A stretch of 64,000 nucleotides of DNA from Allomyces macrogynus ATCC 38327 (GCA_000151295.1 GG745328.1:2365992-2429991), one strand, 5' to 3'; shown: positions 34,454 to 47,183, counted from the stretch's first letter. Made by a program: numbers and translations. The notes: generated from the letters alone by a model not told the origin.

Positions 34454-37233
34454 ATGGAGAACCTCGAAACACTGTTCCTCAATATTGGTCTCACCGAGGT
34501 CAAGGCGCGCGAGACCGCTGGCAACAAGAAGCTCGCGCCGACGCTCAAGGAGATTCTCGACCATGTACGACAGCCGACCGCTGCGACCACACCGTGATCA
34601 GCCAGCTTCTTAGCCCCCTTTTTCGGGCTAAGCGCATTCGGGACACGACGATAACCGTGCTGCTGCTGCTGCCCGTTTTGGCGCTGGTCCAACAAATAGG
34701 CCGCGATCACGGAAAAGTCGGACGTGCCCAAGGCCACGGGCAGCCTGCTCTACAACCTTGCGTCGACCATCACCAAGAACGGCCTGCCGCACCTCGCGTT
34801 CCTGACCAAGGAGATTACGGGCGAGCGTCTAAAGAGCAACGACCAGGTTGCGGGTACAGTGCGCCGTTTGCTTCCGCCGTTTCCGTGCGCCGTCATCGCT
34901 CACGACAGCATGTTTGCACGCACGCACCGCTAGCCTCCGTCAAGTTTTTTGACAAGGTCGCGGGCGGCGCGTTTGACCAGGCCAAGTACGAGGAGGAGTG
35001 TGGTGTCGGTGCGTTCTCTTGTTCTCGCACTTGCGTCTATTCTTGCACGTCCAGCGCCTGATCCTCGTGCGTTTCCCGATATCCAGGCATCGAGGTCTCC
35101 GACAAGGAGGTCAAGCAGCAGATTGCCGACCTGTTCAAGGCGAACAAGGCCAAGATCGAGGCCGACCGGTACCGTTCGCTCGGCTTCTTGCTAGGCCAGG
35201 CGCGCAACTCGCGCCTGCGGTGGGCCAACGCGGTGACCGTCAAGAACGAAATTGACGCACAGCTGCTCGCGACGCTCGGCCCCAAGGACGAGCGCGACGA
35301 CCCGAAGCTTCTCAAGAAGAAGGCCAAGGAGGCGGCCCCGGCCAAGAAGGATGCGGCCGCTGCCGCCAAGCCTGCCGAGGAGAAGCTCGATGCCGAGGCG
35401 ATGCTCGTCAAGATGATGACCGAGGGTGAGATTACGCACCTGCACAAGCCGGGCGAGAACCCGCAGCCTAACCCGCAGCGTATGGTCGAGCACCTCAAGG
35501 CGACGGGCGGCAAGGTCGTGACGCGGTTCCCGCCGGAGCCCAACGGCTTCTTGCACATTGGCCACGCCAAGGCGATCAACATTGATTTCGGGTACGCGCA
35601 GGTGCATAATGGCGTATGCTACCTGCGGTACGACGACACGAACCCGGACGCCGAGGAGAAGCGCTACTTTGATACGATCATCGAGACGGTGCGCTGGCTC
35701 GGGTTTGAGCCGTGGAAGATCACCTACTCGTCCGACTACTTTGACGTGCTCTACGAGCTGGCCGTCAAGCTCATCAAGATCGACAAGGCCTACGTGTGCC
35801 ACTGCACGGGCGAGGAGATTTACGAGCAGCGTGGCGGCGACAGCAAGGGCGAGCGGTTCGAGTGCAAGCACCGCAACCGGCCGATTGCCGAGTCGCTGGC
35901 CGAGTTTGAAAAGATGAAGCAGGGCCGGTACGCCGAGGGTGAAGCAATTCTGCGCATGAAAATGGACATGACCTCGGGCAACCCGCAGTTCTGGGACTTG
36001 GCCGCCTACCGGATCAAGTACACGCCGCACTACCGGACCGCTGACAAGTGGTGCATCTACCCGACCTACGACTACACGCATTGCCTGGTTGATTCGCTCG
36101 AGAACATTACGCACTCGCTGTGCACGCTCGAGTTCCGCCAGTCGCGCGAGTCCTACTACTGGCTCGTCGACGCGCTCGACCTCTATAAGCCCGTGCAGTG
36201 GGAGACGGGCCGGCTCAACATCAACCACACGGTCATGTCGAAGCGCAAGCTCAACAAGCTCGTGTCGATGGGCACCGTCCGCGGGTGGGACGATCCGCGA
36301 CTCTACACGATCGTCGCCCTGCGCCGCCGTGGGTTCCCGGCCGCGGCCATCAACATGTTTGTGCGGTCGTCGGGCGTGACCACGTCCAACTCGGTGACCG
36401 AAGTGTCGCGGCTCGACTCGTACGTGCGCACGGTTCTAAACGAAACGGTGCCGCGGCTCATGGCCATCCTCGACCCGATCAAGATCACGATCTCGAACTT
36501 GCCGGACGCGCACTGCGAAATGATCTCGCTCCCCAACAACCCGCTCGACCCGAGCGCCGGCACGCACAAGGTGCCGTTCACGCGCACCGTTTTCATTGAG
36601 CGCGACGATTTCCGCACCGAGGACGCCAAGGACTTTAAGCGCTTGGCCCCCGGAAAGCCCGTCGGGCTGCAGTCGGTGCCGTTCCCGATCAGCTACGTCT
36701 CGCACAAGACCGACGCCAACGGCAACGTGACCGAGATCCTCGCCAAGTACGAGAACGACCCCAAGAAGCCGGCCACGAAGCCCAAGGCCTTCATTCACTG
36801 GGTCGCCCACGCGCCCAAGCTCGGGTCGCCCGTGGCCTTTGAAGCGCGCAACTACGACCGTCTTTTCCAGCACGCGTTCCCGGAGAACAAGGACGAGGTG
36901 CCCGGCGGCTGGTTGTCGGACATCAACCCCAACTCGCTTTCGGTCTCGCAGGGTCTTCTCGAGGTCGGGATCGTCGACTATGTCCGCAAGAACGCCAAGC
37001 GCATGAAGGAACTCAACGTGCCGTACTCGTCGGCCGCGGACAACGAGGGGCCGCACCGCGAGGCCTCGGACGCGCAGCTGCGGTCGGTCGAGGACCTCAA
37101 GTTCCAGTTTACGCGTGTCGGTTACTTCTGCGTCGACCCGGACTCGCGGCTTGCTGGCAATGAGCCGAGCAAGTGGCACCTTGTCATCAACAAGACGATT
37201 GGGCTCAAGGAGGATTCGGGCAAGAGCAAGTAA
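34454..37233 (+). CDS. QARS1: Glutaminyl-tRNA synthetase, cytosolic
   Basis: Class I synthetase charging tRNA-Gln. Exons 34454-34564, 34700-34853, 34934-35008 and 35087-37233; introns 135, 80 and 78 bp; 828 residues against 809 in yeast Gln4. The eukaryote-specific N-terminal domain is present from MENLETLFLNIGLTEVKARE and is linked by a Lys/Ala-rich hinge (about residues 185-215). The catalytic core has FPPEPNGFLHIGHAKAINI (HIGH motif, about 35549-35568) and NHTVMSKRKLNKLV (MSK motif, about 36232-36250). The anticodon-binding beta barrels occupy the last ~250 residues. All three N-terminal introns interrupt only the appended domain; the catalytic core is one exon. Confidence 0.98.
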
Positions 37234-37434
37234 GTAGGTAGACGGATGGATTGTGTGCGAGAATAGTTGATTTCTTTTCCGGAATGAAGATGCCGCTGTT
37301 GCCCTGAAATGGCCGGATTGATCAGGGTTGCAAAACTACAATCAGGGCCCAAGACCATTCATATTGGGCGAACAAAGTAAACAAAAGCGCTGGCTTGATG
37401 TTGCCCGCTGCGCTGGACCCGAATCACCCTCGAA

Positions 37435-39178
37435 TCATCGACGCACGCGCTTTCGGTCAGGCTCGACGGCCGGCGATTCCGCAACGCGCTTTGCGTCGGT
37501 CGCGACACCGCCCGCCACCATCAGGTCGCGCTTGTGCGAGTGCACACGTAGCTCCGTCTCGATCTTGTCGGCCATTTTCCTCAGCTCCAACAGCTGCAGC
37601 ACGTTGGCCTTGAGCTCCTCGAACCGCTGCGAGACGGCACCCGTGCCCATTCGTGGGCGATCGGTTGGCCCTATTGGGTGGACAAAAGACACATGGTCAG
37701 CTACAGAAGAAACAGCGTTCAGCGAGGGGCAGGGAACAAAAAAGAGAACGCACTGATGTCGAGCTCTTGAATGACCGCCAAGTACTTCGCCTGCATTGCC
37801 GGCTTGACCGACGACAGCTTGGAGCTCCGTAGGAATAGGCCCGGCGTGAGCTTTTCGGCCGTGACCGTGACGCCCTCAATGATGGTTGGTGCTTCTGCAC
37901 GCGGAAAATATCCAAGCACTCGGTGAGAAATCCACGTGCACTGGTGTGCACGAGGAACAAAGTTTCAAACACGTACGGTTCATGCTCGCCTCGCGGATCA
38001 TGCGGCGCTTGGTGTTGTAGTTGGCGAACTCTTGCGGGTTGAGCCCCTTGTAGAAGCGCAAAATCACTTCCTGGCGGTCCTTGGCGAGCTTGGCGTGCCG
38101 CTCCTCGTGCTGGAGCAGCTCGGCATGCAGCCTTGCCTCCTCGTCCACCTCCTCCTGCGTGCGCGAAAACAAGAGGTCGAGATGCCGCTTGCGCTCGCGC
38201 TCCTTAAACTTGTCAAACTGGAGCGACGCGAGCGCGGCCTTTTGTGCCGGGTCCGGTAGCAGGTTGCGCAGTGCCAGGATGTTTCGGGAGACTTCGACGT
38301 AGCGCTCTTTCAGGTCCTACGAGGATTTGTGAGCAGTGGTCAGTCTTCACGGCCGAGAAAAATGAGACCGGGGGAGCGCGAAAACGCACCTCCATGTCCT
38401 TGACCGGCTGCGAGGGCACGTTTTCCCAGCGGTCGTAGATGACGGGGTACCGCAAATCAAACTGGCGGCAGAGTGCCATGAGCTGGTCGGTCTCCTCACG
38501 CGTCCAGTCTGGCCGGCCCAGGCCCCGCTCGTACTCGTCGTCCGTGTACTGCACGACATCGACCTGCTTGTTGAAGCTGCTGAATCGGTAATCTGCTGGT
38601 GGTCACGCACGTGGGTTACTTCAAGATCCAAATTAAGCCATCCGTGAAGGAGATCAAGAGTGCACCGTCGTCGTTCTCGCTCGCGTTGGCCCAATGCCTA
38701 AGGGCGAGGCCGTCGGTGCGCGCCGAACTAGTGAAGGGGCGCCATTCCCTATCAATTCCGGTGCACTGGGTCAGCAATTGCACTCGAATACAACAATAGG
38801 ACAGATTGCGCACCATTTTGTGACCCTCGAGTGCCGGATTTGCGGCTTCAGGGCAGGGCGCGATGTGACCAAAATGGGTGGAGGGATATCGCCCATCAAG
38901 TGCAGCACCTCGGACGACACGTCGAGCTCTGTTCCAGCCAACCGTGGCACGTTAGGGTGGAGAGTCGATGGGGGGGGGGGGGGGGGGGCTGTTTTTCGGC
39001 TTCATAGGATGCAATTTAATATTTATTGGGTGAATCTGGGTGGACCTTGTTGCAAATCACGTTCTGCCTTACGGCGCTTGCCATTGCTGGACTTGGAGGA
39101 TGGTGGGGGAGCCAGTGGTTGAGCATTTGGGCTGGTGGAAACGGGGCCCAAGGCTAACATGTCGTGGACTTCGTTCAT
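37435..39178 (-). CDS. SWC4: Swc4/DMAP1 subunit of SWR1 and NuA4 complexes
   Basis: Shared subunit of the H2A.Z-depositing SWR1 remodeller and the NuA4 acetyltransferase. Seven exons: 39046-39178, 38814-38988, 38666-38748, 38390-38592, 37977-38316, 37754-37894 and 37435-37670; 436 residues. It starts MNEVHDMLAL, like the family. WEWRPFTSSARTDGLALRHW is rebuilt over intron 2, then FNKQVDVVQYTDDEYE and the SANT-like LGRPDWTREETDQLMALCRQ with FDLRYPVIYDRW. A coiled coil follows (QEEVDEEARLHAELLQHEER), then RPRMGTGAVSQRFEELKANV and a basic C-terminus. Exon 2 begins directly with a 19-base C run on the coding strand, giving poly-Pro; its length sets the frame. It converges on QARS with 201 bp between the stops. 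Confidence 0.92.
38970..38988. repeat. Poly-G/poly-C tract, 19 bases, at the start of SWC4 exon 2
   Basis: Nineteen G on the plus strand, read as C on the SWC4 coding strand directly after the CAG acceptor. It encodes a Pro run. The gene model is in frame only with this count modulo three. Confidence 0.85.
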
Positions 39179-39571
39179 GGCTGGATGTCGCGGATAGATT
39201 GCAGCAAGCTTGGCCGGGTCGTTGATGCAAACGAATGGCGTTTTCGATGTGGACGTCGACAACGACGTCGGCTGGACCTTGACGGCAGCAGCTCGCGAGT
39301 CGCGTGCGGTGGGCCATTCCGCGTGACTTCTGCCGTGGTGCTGTGGTGGGTCCGATGTCTGTGGCAGAGGATTGCCTCACTGTCCCGCACCAGTGGCTCA
39401 GTCGTTGCAGCGTCGCTACTCCTTCCTGCGAGCCGATCATTCATTTTTCCAGGCGGCCGTCTCGTCGTCAACCTCATTCTGCCCTCGGCAGCCGCAATCT
39501 ATCGCGCTCGACTGCCCGCATTCCCAGTGCTGCACCCGCCCCCGCCGCGCGCGGGCACCTCGGCGACCACC
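39179..39571. promoter_or_regulatory. Shared upstream region of SWC4 and the coiled-coil gene
   Basis: 393 bases between divergent starts. The SWC4 frame is open for 28 further codons upstream of the chosen Met. No other element identified. Confidence 0.45.
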
Positions 39572-42500
39572 ATGCCCGACAACGACCACGAAACTTCATC
39601 GCAGGGCACCGTCAGCGATGTCGACGAGCCCGACAAGGCTCCGGCTGCACCGGCCGTCCCGGCTGCTGCCGCCGCACCCGCTCCGGTCGCTCCGGTTGTC
39701 CCGCCCGCCGCCGCTCCCGCAAGGCCAAGCCCCGCCGTCGTCCCAGCAGCCGCTTCTCGTCCCCGCGCTTCCGGATCCCCGCCGACTGCCGCTGCTGCCG
39801 CTGCCCGTGCCAACGGAACCTCGCCCGCGGTCCCTGTCCCTGCACGCGCGCCGCCGCCGCTCAAGCTCGACGCCGACCTCGTCAAGGAGAACGACCGGCT
39901 GCGGCAAGAAAACGAGAACCTACGGCACCATGTCGAGGGCGTCAAGGCGACCATGATCCACATTAATCGCGTCCAGGAGCTGCTTAGCGAAGAGAAGGAG
40001 GGTGTGTGCGCGCAATCTACTTTCTCCACCCCCAATGGACTGTTGCTGATCCAGTGCTTTCACCGCCTAGCCGTGGAAAAGCTGCGCGTCGAGAAATTTA
40101 CGATTCAACGCGAATTGGACAAGCTGCGTGCCAAGTCGTGCCGATGCCCTGAGCTCACCAAGGAGCTCGAGGAAGCGCAGGCCGAGGCGGTCAAGTACAA
40201 GGATGCCAAGACGGCCGCCGACAAAGTAAATCCATATCTTCTTCTTCGATGTTCGACCACGGTTGCGCAAACCTTACCGAATTTGCCCTGACTTTGACAG
40301 AAACACAAGACGCAGCTCGACAAGCTGAAAAAGCGCAACGACGAGCTCGAAACGACCGTACGCCAGCAGTACGTCCCTGGCCTCTGCCGCAATCCACGCA
40401 ATTCGCGATGCTCATTGCCGCTTGTCACTAGATCCGAAGGGCTCGAGCGGCTCCGGAACGCCAGCAACCCGGACGCCGAACGCGCTTTGCAGCGCCGGCT
40501 CGACGCAGCGCAAGCCGAGATCCAGCAGCTCAAGCGCGCCGCGCTCGAGCGACCCGCAACCCCATCGCCCAGCGACGCCCAACACGTGGCCGAACTCGAG
40601 CGAGAAGTGCAGCGACTGCGCAAGGACCTCGATGCGCGGTCGCGGCAGTTGTCCGACGCGTCCACGCACCGCACGCGTGTGCTCGAACTGCAGCGCGAAC
40701 TCGACGCGACGAAGCGGCGAATGACCGAAGCCGAGGCCGATGTTGAACGGTACAAGGTGCGGCTGGCCGAGGCGCGGCCGAGCACGACCGCGTCGCCGTC
40801 AGCGGTGGATCCGAAACTCGTCGCGCAGCTCAAGCACGACGTCGCGCACCTCAAGCAGGCCAATGCCGTGCTCAAGGCCGACCTCGACCGGGCCAAGCGC
40901 ACGCCCAGTACGACCGTCTCGCCGCTTTCAACCGACTCGAGTGCCAACGACGACCTGCGCGTCGCGGTCCAGCAGTTGCGCAAGGATCTCGTCGAGCGCG
41001 AGGCCGAGGCAAGTCGCGCCCGGACCGAGGCAAGGGTGCAGCGCGACATGGTCTCTGAGCTCGAGGGCCGGTTTGCCGGCTTGCAGGAGCGCCACCGTAC
41101 GCTGCAGTCCGAGTTTGATACGATGTCGAGCGAGCGCGACGCCTTCAAGATGGACGTGTATCGTATCAAGTCGGAGGCGTCGGAGCTCAAGCTCGCGAAT
41201 GCCGATTTGCAGGCGAAAGTCGACCGGCAGGAGATGGAGCTGCGGGGGTTGCGCAACGCTGCGGGGACCGACGGGTCGCCGGAAAAGGACGTGGAGATTG
41301 CGTCGCTCAAGGCGCAGTTGCAGGAGAAGACATCGATGGTGGTTCGTGGACCTCTTCTTGCCATTTCGACGAACGCGCGCAACCGGAAAATTGACATCGA
41401 TCCGCTTCGTCTCCTAGGACATTCTCACGAAAGTCGTCGGCCGCGTCTCATCCGAAAACGACCAACTTCGGACAGGACAACTCGACCGACCTCTTCTTTC
41501 CCAAGCGCCGAGGCGCGACTTCCAGGTTGCTCCTGCTCCGGCGCACAGCTCGCCTGTCGACACAGCGGCGCCGAGCCCGTCGCTTCGTGACATTCTCGGT
41601 GCCGGTGCGACACCAGCAGCGCCTGAACCGCCCACGCCACCAGTTCCAGTCGTACCGATGCCGCAGGTCCCAAGACCAGCCGTGCCCGCACCGCTCGTTC
41701 CGAAACCGCGCTCGGCTCCACCAGCAACATCTACCAGGCAAGCGCTGGTCTCGAACAAGAAGAAGCGCGGCCGGGTGGTGGACGACTCGTCGTCGGACGA
41801 AGAGCCGGATCCGCCGCGTGTAACCCGATCCAGGGCCGCCGCGGCTGCCACGGTGGCTCGCGACGCAGCCGAGCGCGCGGGGGCGGGGGCGTTGACGCGG
41901 ACACAGCGCGCAAAACGCGCGCGGCTCGAGGCCGACGAGTCGGACGCGGTCGAACCGCCAACAACGGCGCTGCGCAAGGCTCTTGCGGGTTCGACGGCAA
42001 CAACCGCCGTGACGGCAGTAGGAGTGCGACGGTTGGCGCGCACGGCGTCGATGAGCTCGACCAGCACGGTGTCGACCAGTCTCAGTTCATCTCGCCAGCT
42101 GTCTGATCGGCAGCCGTTCCCGCCCAGCTCGTCGAGCACGCCGTCGTCGGCTCCGACGTCGCCACCTCAGCCGAGACGAACGCGCACGGTGACTGGCGCA
42201 GCTCTACCTGCTCGCGTCGACCCGTTACGCGCTGTGTGGTCGGCGTCCATTTCATCGGACACGTCGGTGTCACGGCAACCCGCGACTCGTCCTAACTCGG
42301 ATCGACAACCAGCGGCCTCTGCAGCGCCGAGGTCCCAGTCGCCGATTCGCGAGGCGTCACCGACATTACCGTCTGGCCCAGCACTTGTCCCGGTCAACCT
42401 GGACGTGGCGCCCAAGACCATGACTGACATTCTGCGTTTTGCCGTCTCGAACCCGCGCGCGCTTGTCAAGCACATTGCCCGCGTCGTGGAACTTGTCTCG

Positions 42501-43501
42501 GCCAAACCCGCCGAGTTTGTCCAGACCCTTCGGTTCGCGCTGCACCCGACGGGCAAGGACGCACAGCAGCACATTGAACCCGCAGACACGAAACTGGCGT
42601 TCCGTGTCCCAGGCGCGCAACGGGTGCTGCGATTCAACGCGGCCCTGCCGCCACGGGAGCAGGCGTTTGCCTTGACGTTCGCCCTTCTCGCGCCGCACGT
42701 CGACTTGGTCAATGCTATGGCCGCGGTCGCGCGCGACTCGATGCCCTTGTTCCGACTGTTCCTTCTCCACCCGGCCACGACGCGTGCGCACGTGCGCACA
42801 ATGCTCGTTGACGCGGTTATTATGTCGCGGCACGTCGTGTTCATGGTCGCAAACGTGCTCGTGTTCCGGCCTGCTATTTTGGGTCGGCCGCCGTTCAGTG
42901 ACGCGCTGCAACGGGCTGTCGTCGTGGCTGCGAGCGTGAATGTGCGGCGTATGGCATTGTCGGCACCACTGCCGGGCGTGGTGCGGGATTGGCTCGTGGA
43001 AGTCCAGTCGGCCGTGCCAGACTCGCTGCTTGCGCTGTTGCAGGAGTTGGTGCCGGCCCTAGTGACGACGGAAGATGATGTCGAGGCTGCGTTTGCCTTG
43101 CGCAAGGGGGTTCAGCTTGCATGCACGGGGCTCGTGTCGGACGGTGACAAGTTCGCGGCCGTGTCGGGGCTACTCAAGCACTGTCAGGAGCGCGGGCCGC
43201 AGGCGGCGCTCGTGGACTCGATTGGTACGTTCTTCCAGCTCACTTTTCCCGTGTCTGAACCGACGGCTCACGACGTCCACGTCTCTTAGACTATGTTCTG
43301 CAGCGGTGCAAGAAGCACTGGGCACCGACAACTGCCGACCAGGAGAGCCTACGCGCACTGTTCACCGACGCCTACGATCCGGCCGTTCAGACAAGGTTGC
43401 GGTCCATTTTGGCGCTCGTCAAATCCGCACAACCTGATTTTGCGCGCCTTCTCGCTCACAATTTACCCAGGGGAGACGAGAACGGGACGGGCGACGTGTA
43501 G
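39572..43501 (+). CDS. Large coiled-coil protein of unknown function
   Basis: I do not recognise this protein. Exons 39572-40001, 40071-40225, 40301-40368, 40432-41341, 41418-43224 and 43290-43501, all in phase, 1,193 residues. Residues 1-95 are Ala/Pro rich. About 100-525 form long coiled coils (for example LVKENDRLRQENENLRHHVE and LAVEKLRVEKFTIQRELDKL) with a CRCP break. About 560-820 are disordered, with a basic KKKRGR patch before an acidic DDSSSDEEPD stretch, a likely nuclear signal. The last ~370 residues look like a folded helical domain starting APKTMTDILRFAVSNPRALV. The donor of intron 4 could be 41339 or 41342, both phase 0. Introns 1-3 are multiples of three and intron 1 has no stop. 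It sits between SWC4 and the CC1-box gene. Confidence 0.72.
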
Positions 43502-43726
43502 AGGAAAAGTCGATATTTTTTTTTTCGGAAGCGCGTCCGAACCAGTGTCTTTCTGTAAATCTGTCGAGTAATGTTGGTGGTTGTCAAGAAATGAATTCCC
43601 ATTGATCCATCGCTACAAAAAGCCTGCAACTTGGGAAATGTCAAAGGTGCGGACGGCTCCTCTACTGATCAAAACGAGCTGCGACATACTACATAGTTTC
43701 CACACATGTCCGTGTACACTACCTCA

Positions 43727-46332
43727 TCATTGCGGCCGACAATCGCCCGGCTGCTGCTCCACCGTCTCTGTCGTCTGCCCCGCCGCCGCCGCCCTCCCGC
43801 TCCCACTCCCACGAGGTCCAGCAGGCGTCGGCGACTCGGCGCGCCACGCATGATCCGCGCCCGCAGCCGCCGCGACCGTGGCCTGCGGCATCAGAATCAC
43901 CTTATGCTTATCAATGAACCGCGGCGACGCGACTCTTGCGAGCGGAATCACGGGCACGCGCAAATCGTCCCAGGACCCGGGCAAATCGCCCGTGGGCGTG
44001 CTGGGTGTCGACGTATCGGCGACTGACGCGGGCGTCGCGCGCGAGGATTCCGGGTGCCGCACGGCGTGTGGCGTCGGCACTCGCTTGCGCAATCGGCCAC
44101 CAGCGGCGGTCGCGGCGGGAGTCACGCCTGCGGACGTGGTGGTGCCGGGGGCGGGGGAACGCGTGGTGCTTCGCCGCGCGGCGGGGGTGCGCGAGTGGTG
44201 GCCGTGCGAGTCGGTGCCGGGGCTGCGGGAGGAGGTAGGCGGCGAGTCGGCCGTGTGCGACGCGGACCGCCGTGCGCGGGAGCTCGGGGTTGGTGTTTCC
44301 GGTGGGACGGGCGGCATCGGCGGAATCGGCGAGCTCGTTTTACCGGGTGTTGCCGACCGCGGTGCCGGACTACCGCGGGACCCCGACCTCGGCGCCGACC
44401 CAGTCCGTCTTGTGCTACTGCGGTGCGAGACGGGCGTCCCCGGCTGTGCGGGCGGTTTCGGGCAATCGCAGTTGGCCTCGAGTTCGTCGATCCGGTACTG
44501 CAGCTTGGATACAGCCGCATTCAATTTCCGCACCGACGCGTCGCGTTGGTAGAGTTCATCCTCGGCCGCACGCAATTTGGCCGTTTCGTTGAGCTTAATC
44601 ATATTGGCCGTCTGCAATTTCTTGCGCTGCGAGCGCAAGTCGGCCTCGAGCGACTCGATGCGCATGCGCAGATACCGCTCCGCCGCCTTGTGCGCAGCGG
44701 CCGAGACGGCTGCGTCCTGCACGTCCGCCGCGCCGCCTGACGAGGCGACGGCTGCGGCTGCGGCGTTTGCAGCTGCGACTTCGGCGCCGTCCGGCTGCGT
44801 GCCCATGACCGAGTCCGTGTCATTCGGGCCCGTGGCGCCGCCACCGACAAGTTCGGGTGTGGCCGCGCGTTGCCGGCCTTCGAGCTGCGCGATGCGGTGC
44901 ACGAGTTCGCGGTTCTCGGCCTGCGCCTGCGCGAGCGCGGCCTCGAGCCGCTTCACGTGGTCGTCGTGCGTGCGGTCGGCCGACAATTGCTGGAGCCGGA
45001 AAATCTGGCGCCGCAGCCGCTCACCCTCGTCCAAGTGCCGGCGCAGAAGGCGTTCGTGCTCGCGGCCGAGCCGCTCGTGCCGTTCCTCGAGATTGCGCCG
45101 CTTGTCCTCAACCTCGGTCAGGAGCGTCTTGGCCGCAGCGGGCGCCTGGTCGTCCGGGTGCGAAATCCCCTGTGGGTTCTGCAGCGCGTTGAGTTTGGCC
45201 GAGAGCACCTGGATCGTGTTCTGCAGTTCCTCGAGCTGCGAGGTCAGTGCGTCATTGGTGAGCAATGCCTCGTGGTGATCAGCGCGCAACTCGACGAGCT
45301 CGTCAAGCTGGCCCTCGAGCACTTCCACGCGTTCTTCCAGGACCTGGATCTCGACCTGCCGCTCCGAGACGAGCTGCAATGCGCTCTGCTTTTCGGCAGC
45401 GAGATTCGAGTTCTGGATTTCGAGTTCGTGCAAGTGCACCTGCAACGTGTAGGCCACATTGGCCGTTTCCGCGAGTTCGTTGCGTTTCTTGACAAGGTCC
45501 ATCTTTTCTTCGGCGAGTCGCGCCTTGTCCTCTCCCAAGACCATGACTTTGCCACGCCATTCGTCAATCTGCTGGTCGCGCTCAGCGACCTGCGACTCGA
45601 GTTCGGCGACGCGGCGACGTAATGTGCGCTCGTCGACTTCCTTGGAGTCGACGAGCGCGTCGTACCGCCGCATCGTGTCGTATTGCGTCGCCTCGGTCTC
45701 GGCGAGTTGGGAGCGGAGTTCGCCGAGTTCGGCCTCCAAGTGGCGGACCTGCAGCTCCAGGTGCGCTGCGTGCTCGGCCGTCGTATCGTGCGCGTGATCG
45801 TTGGTCACAACAGCACCGTCGGTCGCCGTGGGCTCGCCGCAATTGGCGCACCGGGTCGCGGACGGTGCCGTGGGGGTGGGCGTGGTTTTGGCCTCGGCGA
45901 GCGCATGGTTGAGTTCCGTGTGCGCCTTCATCAGGTCCTGCTTTTCGTGCAACAGCTGGTTATTGCGCTCGACGAGCGTCTGCCCGATTTGCGCCGACGC
46001 GTGCAGTTCTATCAATACCTCGTGAGCACGGGTACATGGAACACAACTGGCAGGGAAAGAGCGCACGTACGCGCATCCTTGGTCGCCAGTTCGCGGCGCA
46101 GGTCGCGCACGAGGTGTCGCAAATCAATCTCGCCGAGCCGGTTGATGTGCGGGGTCTCGAGCACGTGGCCGCCGACGCGGTAGGGGGTGCCCGGCGTGTA
46201 GGTCCAGGCGCTCACATTGGAAACGGCGTCATCGCGGTCGACGAGCATCGGGTCGGGCGCTGACGCTGCGGGGTGCGCGTCGGCCGCGGAGTCGACTGCC
46301 ATGGCGTCGTGGTCGTCGTGGTCCATGAGCAT
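43727..46332 (-). CDS. Coiled-coil protein with a CC1 box, dynein-adaptor-like (BICD/Spind­ly/TRAK type)
   Basis: Exons 46071-46332 and 43727-46008, intron 62 bp, 847 residues. Splicing rebuilds ELATKDAQLHASAQIGQTLV followed by ERNNQLLHEKQDLMK. This matches the CC1 box of dynein activating adaptors (small residue, IG, two hydrophobics, E-R-N), which binds dynein light intermediate chain. It sits near residue 95 at the start of some 450 residues of almost continuous coiled coil, as in BICD, BICDR, Spindly and TRAK/HAP1. A CxxC pair (CANCGE) interrupts the coil early. The C-terminal ~250 residues are Ser/Thr/Pro/Arg rich and probably disordered, ending with DLRVPVIPLARVASPRFIDK. The chosen start is the first in-frame ATG; a CTAG acceptor upstream (complement near 46386) suggests a further 5' exon that I could not place. 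Family level is inference from one motif plus architecture. Confidence 0.7.
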
Positions 46333-47183
46333 GGCCGTGGCGGCTGCTGGTTTCCCGTTCTTGATCGATATAGAGGGCCGGGCTAGATTGTCCACCGGGA
46401 AGGGTCAGGGGCGTGGTGATCCTTTCATTTGCTTGGGCACGTTTGTTGGCCGAAGAAGCTGGTGCAGGGACCGTTGATGCTTACGGTTCAGGCGGTTGGC
46501 CGCGTGCTGCTCCTGGTTAGCGCGACCGGCTTCTGAAATTGGAGTGCGGCCAGTGCCGTGCTGTCGTGTTGTTCGTGGTGGTGCTTGTTCTCGTTGCCGA
46601 CGACGATGTGGCCGAAGCCGTTGAAATGACGGCAGCGGGTCGGCGACGGTTGCGGTGTGGCATCGTTGGAGAGCTCTGATGCCTGCCCCGCCGCCTCCGG
46701 TAAGTGCACGTGAGCGAGCAAGGAGTTCTCGCTGCCAAACGGCACACGTGGGCCGTCGTCGTCCTTGCACGGCGGCCGACAAACCGCAATTTATCATTTC
46801 ATGTTGTCAGGCGTTGGCACAACGACGAGTACCATCCCCACCCGCCCGCGCGGCGCCTCTACCACTTTCAATCACGCCGGACTTGCCGCATACGCTCCGC
46901 GGACCCAACCTATCCCGCCTCGCCAAGGGCATCATCACGGATCGACCGTCTCCGCATACAGCACCTGCTCAACAACGACGCGCGCAGGGCGCCTCGCTTG
47001 CTCAAGTAATCCAGCCCGAAACGGAGCCAACTGCAAGTCGCCGACTTGCATGCCTCGTCTTCGGTGACGGCCTTGGTCCTCTGCCGTCGCCGTCAACCAC
47101 AACCTCCGCTGAAACGTCCCGCTCTCGCGCACTGCCCGTGCACCCGCTCGCACCATTCCCGACGCTGATCGGCACCGACCACC
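46333..47183. promoter_or_regulatory. Shared upstream region of the CC1-box and DCX genes
   Basis: 851 bases between divergent starts. CACGTG at 46708-46713 and 46745-46750. It may contain an unplaced first exon of the CC1-box gene on the minus strand. Confidence 0.45.
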
